From the NCBI GenBank assembly GCA_002417965.1, contig DIDD01000044.1, positions 1 through 9,664 on the forward strand: a DNA stretch of 9,664 nucleotides, given 5' to 3'. The notes below the pieces were generated by a model, which saw only the letters and a program-made list of their open reading frames with translations, was not told the origin of the DNA and made no database searches. Position numbers and translations under genes: made by a program. Below, one piece after another: positions 6,870 to 9,664 of this stretch. The DNA is from Veillonellaceae bacterium UBA5809 (GTDB taxonomy: Bacteria > Bacillota > Negativicutes > Veillonellales > Dialisteraceae). Within the stretch, counting starts at the first letter, position 1, and the number at the start of each line of letters is the position of its first letter.

Positions 6870-8132
6870 TTATGATCTTGTTATGGCTTTGACAATCCGT
6901 CCGGCCGCCTGATCTGCCGGCACTTCTTCCTGTGTTCCGTCCGCCATGGTACGGATCAGGGCTGTTCCTTTTTTCACTTCATCGTCCCCTATAATGACGG
7001 TATAAGCTGCCTGCAGTTTATTGGCCTGTTTCATTTGCCCTTTCAGGCTGCGTCCCTGCAGATCCATTTCTGAAACAATGTTCTCTCTGCGGAGCGCCCG
7101 TTGAACAGCCATTCCCATGGCTGAAGCCTCCCGTCCGATACAGGCCAGATAGACCAGGGGGCTTTCCTGTTTTGCAGGAAACAGATTCTGCAGCTGAAGT
7201 GCCAGAATCAGCCTCTCTAATCCGATGGCGAATCCAATCCCCGGAATGGAAGGCCCTCCGATTTCCTCAACCAGTCCGTCATAGCGCCCTCCCCCGCAGA
7301 CCGCGCTCTGTGCGCCCAGAGGCGGATACTGAATCTCAAAAGCCGTATTGGTATAATAATCAAGACCTCTGACCAGACGCGGATCCAGTGTAAAAGGAAT
7401 ATCCATAGCTTTCAGATACTGCTGAAGAGCTTCAAATTTCTCCCGGCACTCTTCACAAAGGTAATCGGTAATAAGCGGCGCTCCCGCTGCTGCTGCGCGG
7501 CATCCCGGTTCCTTGCAGTCCAGAATCCGCAGCGGATTCTTTTCCATCCGCTCCCGGCAGTCATCGCAAAGTTCATCCTGCCGGGCAGAAAAATACTCAA
7601 TCAGTTTTTTCCGGTATACGGGCCTGCACTTGGAACAGCCGATGGAATTTACATGAAGCTCCAGATCATGCAGTCCCAAAGCGGAAAATATATCATAAGC
7701 CAGAGAAATGACCTCCGCATCCGCTGCAGGCAGAGCGCTGTCAAGCACTTCAACCCCGAACTGGTGAAATTCTCTGTACCGTCCCGCCTGGGGACGGTCA
7801 TACCGGAACATGGACCCCATATAATAGAATTTATGAACCTGCTGGTCGCCATACAGCTTATGTTCCAGGTAGGCCCTGACAACAGAAGCCGTATTTTCCG
7901 GACGGAGCGTCACGGAACGTCCGCCCCTGTCTTCAAAGGTATACATTTCCTTTGTTACCACATCCGTGGTATCACCGATTCCCCGGTGGAAAAGCTCTGT
8001 TGATTCAAACATGGGTGTGCGGATTTCTCTGTATCCGTAAAGTCCGCACAGCCTTCTTATGACATTCTCTACATAATGCCATTGATCAGCCTGATCCGGC
8101 AGAATATCCTGAGTACCTCTCAGCGCCTGCAT
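6870..8132 (-). CDS. hisS: Histidyl-tRNA synthetase
   Basis: The 420-residue class II synthetase charges tRNA-His. I chose the ATG at 8132 because the product then opens MQALRGTQDILPDQ, the family's standard N-terminus, with a good ribosome site upstream. The longer in-frame reading from 8210 would add 26 atypical residues and overlap hemZ. Motif 2 is FRYDRPQAGRYREFHQ at 109-124. The histidine motifs are LVRGLDYYTN (253-262) and CGGGRYD (279-285), and motif 3 is GIGFAIGLERL (298-308). The C-terminal anticodon-binding domain spans about 325-420. Eight cysteines between 166 and 229 (CSKC, CDDC, CKEPGC, CEEC) form a zinc-ribbon-like insertion, which I believe occurs in a subset of bacterial HisRS. 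The gene sits 22 bases after hemZ and 17 before aspS. A hisS-aspS pair is standard in Bacillota. Confidence 0.96.
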   Translation of the reverse strand: MQALRGTQDILPDQADQWHYVENVIRRLCGLYGYREIRTPMFESTELFHRGIGDTTDVVTKEMYTFEDRGGRSVTLRPENTASVVRAYLEHKLYGDQQVHKFYYMGSMFRYDRPQAGRYREFHQFGVEVLDSALPAADAEVISLAYDIFSALGLHDLELHVNSIGCSKCRPVYRKKLIEYFSARQDELCDDCRERMEKNPLRILDCKEPGCRAAAAGAPLITDYLCEECREKFEALQQYLKAMDIPFTLDPRLVRGLDYYTNTAFEIQYPPLGAQSAVCGGGRYDGLVEEIGGPSIPGIGFAIGLERLILALQLQNLFPAKQESPLVYLACIGREASAMGMAVQRALRRENIVSEMDLQGRSLKGQMKQANKLQAAYTVIIGDDEVKKGTALIRTMADGTQEEVPADQAAGRIVKAITRS

Positions 8133-8140
8133 TCTTGAAC

Positions 8141-8148
8141 ACCTTCCC
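8141..8148 (-). promoter_or_regulatory. Ribosome binding site that decides the hisS start
   Basis: GGGAAGGT on the minus strand lies 8 bases before the ATG at 8132, within the 22-base gap after the hemZ stop. It supports the shorter hisS start over the in-frame ATG at 8210, which lies inside hemZ. Confidence 0.7.
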
Positions 8149-8154
8149 TGACTT

Positions 8155-9570
8155 CTATATTTTAAACATTTCAGACCGCTTTTCCATATTCTCCGCCAGT
8201 CTCTTCCCATATATGCGGGGATCCCTGGGCATATACATCTTGCGGAGCCGGAACCGGCTGTCTGCCCATTTGCTGACGGAGCCCGGCCCCGCGCCCACTA
8301 CATTCTGCCGCTCGCCCATCATCTGGATATTGTAAATACAGTCCTGTCCGTCCAGAGAATAGCCGATATTGGCAAAATCATCTCTCATATATTTCTGCCT
8401 GTATAAATAATAAGGATGATACCCCGCTTCCAGAAGGCCTTGATGCATCTTTGTCAGCATACGGTCCACCGTCTCTTCCGGAGGCATATCAAAATACCCT
8501 TCTTTCCCAAAGAAGGGACTCCCTCTTTTTACGGCTAATGTATGAATTGTAACATTTTCAGGCCTTAATTTGCAAACCGCTGATAAATTTTCCGCCCCGT
8601 CTTTTTCAGTCTGCGACGGAAGCCCAAATATAAAATCCATATTAATTTGACGGAATCCCCATGTCCGTGCTTTATCAAAAGCAGAAAAAACATCTCCGGC
8701 CCGGTGGCACCGGCCAATCATCTTAAGGATCCGGTCCTGCATTGTCTGGGGATTGACAGAAATACGGCTGACCCCGGCTTTTTTCAATACGGAAAAAACA
8801 TCCGCATTCAGCGTATCCGGACGTCCTGCCTCTACCGTCCACTCACAGTGCTCACCGGCAGGTACAAACTCTTTGATGCACTGCAGCACCCGGTCGAGCT
8901 GCAGCGGCGGCAGAACCGTGGGAGTTCCTCCCCCGATATAAATGGACTGGCTCCTGATTCCCTTCCTAGCCATCATCTGACCAGCCTGTTTGATATCCTC
9001 CGTGAGAATTCCGGTAAACTCTGAGAGATCCTCTCCGGGAGCCACCACCGCCGCGGGGAAAGAACAATATATGCAGTGACTCGGGCAGAAGGGAATATGC
9101 ACATAAAATGCAGCGGAGCCGCTGTCCGGAGCCAGTGCAGGGATATAAGGCCTTTCCCGGGAAGCCGTTTGAATCAGGAGATCAGCCGTATCGGAACGGA
9201 CTTTTTTCCGGGAAAGGAACTCCCGTGCCTTTGCCTCCCATCCTTCTCCTTCAGCAAAAAATGGAAAGAGCGCCTTGACAGGGCGCATCCCCACCAGATA
9301 TCCCCATTTCCCCAGGGAAAGACCGCTCAGGGCATAAATCCGGTCCATAACCGCTTCTCCCACATCGCCCCTGGTTCCTTCCGTCTGAAAAACCTGGGAA
9401 ACAGACCCGTCCCTGGACAGAACAGAGACCTGCCATGTACGCTCTTCTCCCCGCACAGAAACAGTCAGGCCTGCCTGTTCCTGCGGCGCATAATGCCATC
9501 CTGCCGATAAAAATATTTGTGAAATCATCGAGCTGAAAGACAGGGGGCCTTCAAAAAAATAAGGTCTCAT
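8155..9570 (-). CDS. hemZ: Coproporphyrinogen dehydrogenase-like radical SAM protein HemZ
   Basis: With the start at 9570 the product has 471 residues. The N-terminal 150 residues form the HemZ-specific region, including LSLGKWGYLVGMRPVKALF at 84-102. A HemN-type radical SAM domain follows: AAFYVHIPFCPSHCIYCSF with the CxxxCxxC cluster ligands C162, C166 and C169, YIGGGTPT at 211-218 for SAM binding, and VNPQTMQDRIL at about 272-282. HemN-like residues continue (INMDFIFGLPSQT, AVKRGSPF, VVGAGPGSVS). The family is linked to oxygen-independent oxidation of coproporphyrinogen III in haem synthesis, but real activity of HemZ proteins is not firmly settled. An in-frame ATG at 9594 would add eight residues. 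I prefer 9570 because it forms an ATGA overlap with the upstream Fur-family gene and the product then opens MRPYFFEGP. The stop is TAG at 8157-8155, 22 bases before hisS. Confidence 0.92.
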   Translation of the reverse strand: MRPYFFEGPLSFSSMISQIFLSAGWHYAPQEQAGLTVSVRGEERTWQVSVLSRDGSVSQVFQTEGTRGDVGEAVMDRIYALSGLSLGKWGYLVGMRPVKALFPFFAEGEGWEAKAREFLSRKKVRSDTADLLIQTASRERPYIPALAPDSGSAAFYVHIPFCPSHCIYCSFPAAVVAPGEDLSEFTGILTEDIKQAGQMMARKGIRSQSIYIGGGTPTVLPPLQLDRVLQCIKEFVPAGEHCEWTVEAGRPDTLNADVFSVLKKAGVSRISVNPQTMQDRILKMIGRCHRAGDVFSAFDKARTWGFRQINMDFIFGLPSQTEKDGAENLSAVCKLRPENVTIHTLAVKRGSPFFGKEGYFDMPPEETVDRMLTKMHQGLLEAGYHPYYLYRQKYMRDDFANIGYSLDGQDCIYNIQMMGERQNVVGAGPGSVSKWADSRFRLRKMYMPRDPRIYGKRLAENMEKRSEMFKI

Positions 9571-9664
9571 TCCCGGCGGTTCTTCTTCTGGCATTCCTGA
9601 CAGTAGCCGTAAAATTTCAACTGGTAGTCAACAATGTCAAATCCGCTGTCTCCCCTGACCTGAT
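9567..9664 (-). CDS. Fur-family metalloregulator, C-terminal end only
   Basis: Only the last 31 codons are in the window; the start lies beyond the right edge. They read GFDIVDYQLKFYGYCQECQ followed by a basic tail KKNRRE. This matches the C-terminal dimerisation strand and the CxxC structural zinc site of Fur, PerR and Zur proteins. The sensing residues and DNA-binding domain are outside the window, so which metal or signal it senses cannot be told. Its stop codon overlaps the hemZ start by 4 bases (ATGA), implying one transcript and coupled translation of an iron- or peroxide-type regulator with a haem-pathway gene. It has no complete reading frame here and is recognised by translating the frame that overlaps hemZ. 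Confidence 0.75.
   Translation of the reverse strand, partial: QVRGDSGFDIVDYQLKFYGYCQECQKKNRRE

Noticed and set aside
8133..8210. N-terminal extension of hisS to an ATG at 8210
   Set aside because: It would add 26 residues unlike any HisRS and overlap the end of hemZ. The ATG at 8132 gives the standard MQALRGTQDI start with a good ribosome site.

Overview
The window is a compact stretch of core bacterial chromosome. Every supported gene lies on the minus strand, so transcription runs from base 9664 towards base 1. Base composition is near 50% GC. The gene set and order are typical of Bacillota: Fur-family regulator, hemZ, hisS, aspS, 6S RNA, rarA, ftsK/spoIIIE and a RodZ-like gene. HemZ is largely a Bacillota protein, and 6S RNA beside aspS recalls the B. 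subtilis bsrA locus. The protein sequences feel closest to Negativicutes (Dialister/Megasphaera-like), but that finer placement is tentative.

Right part (9664 to 5050): the last 31 codons of a Fur-family metalloregulator overlap the start of hemZ by 4 bases (ATGA). HemZ is a radical-SAM coproporphyrinogen dehydrogenase-like protein. hisS follows after 22 bases and aspS after another 17. The spacing suggests one transcript joining a metal regulator, a haem-pathway enzyme and two aminoacyl-tRNA synthetases. There is no room for a T-box directly ahead of hisS.

Middle (5049 to 4740): this 310-base gap has no protein gene. It holds an extended -10 promoter, a foldable RNA of about 180 nt that I call 6S RNA, and a strong intrinsic terminator ending 25 bases before rarA.

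Left part (4739 to 1): rarA overlaps ftsK by 8 bases, and ftsK overlaps a short RodZ-like membrane HTH gene by 4 bases, forming a tightly coupled cluster for replication-fork maintenance, chromosome segregation and cell shape. After a 47-base gap containing its own TATAAT promoter and a perfect 10-bp inverted repeat comes a solute-binding protein gene, cut off by the window edge.

I found no CRISPR array, mobile element, tRNA, rRNA or clearly undescribed system. The points most worth a second look are the 6S RNA unit and its relation to rarA, the inverted repeat over the solute-binding-protein promoter, the RodZ-like protein lacking an extracytoplasmic domain, the T-box-free hisS-aspS arrangement, and a histidine in AspRS that suggests relaxed tRNA specificity.
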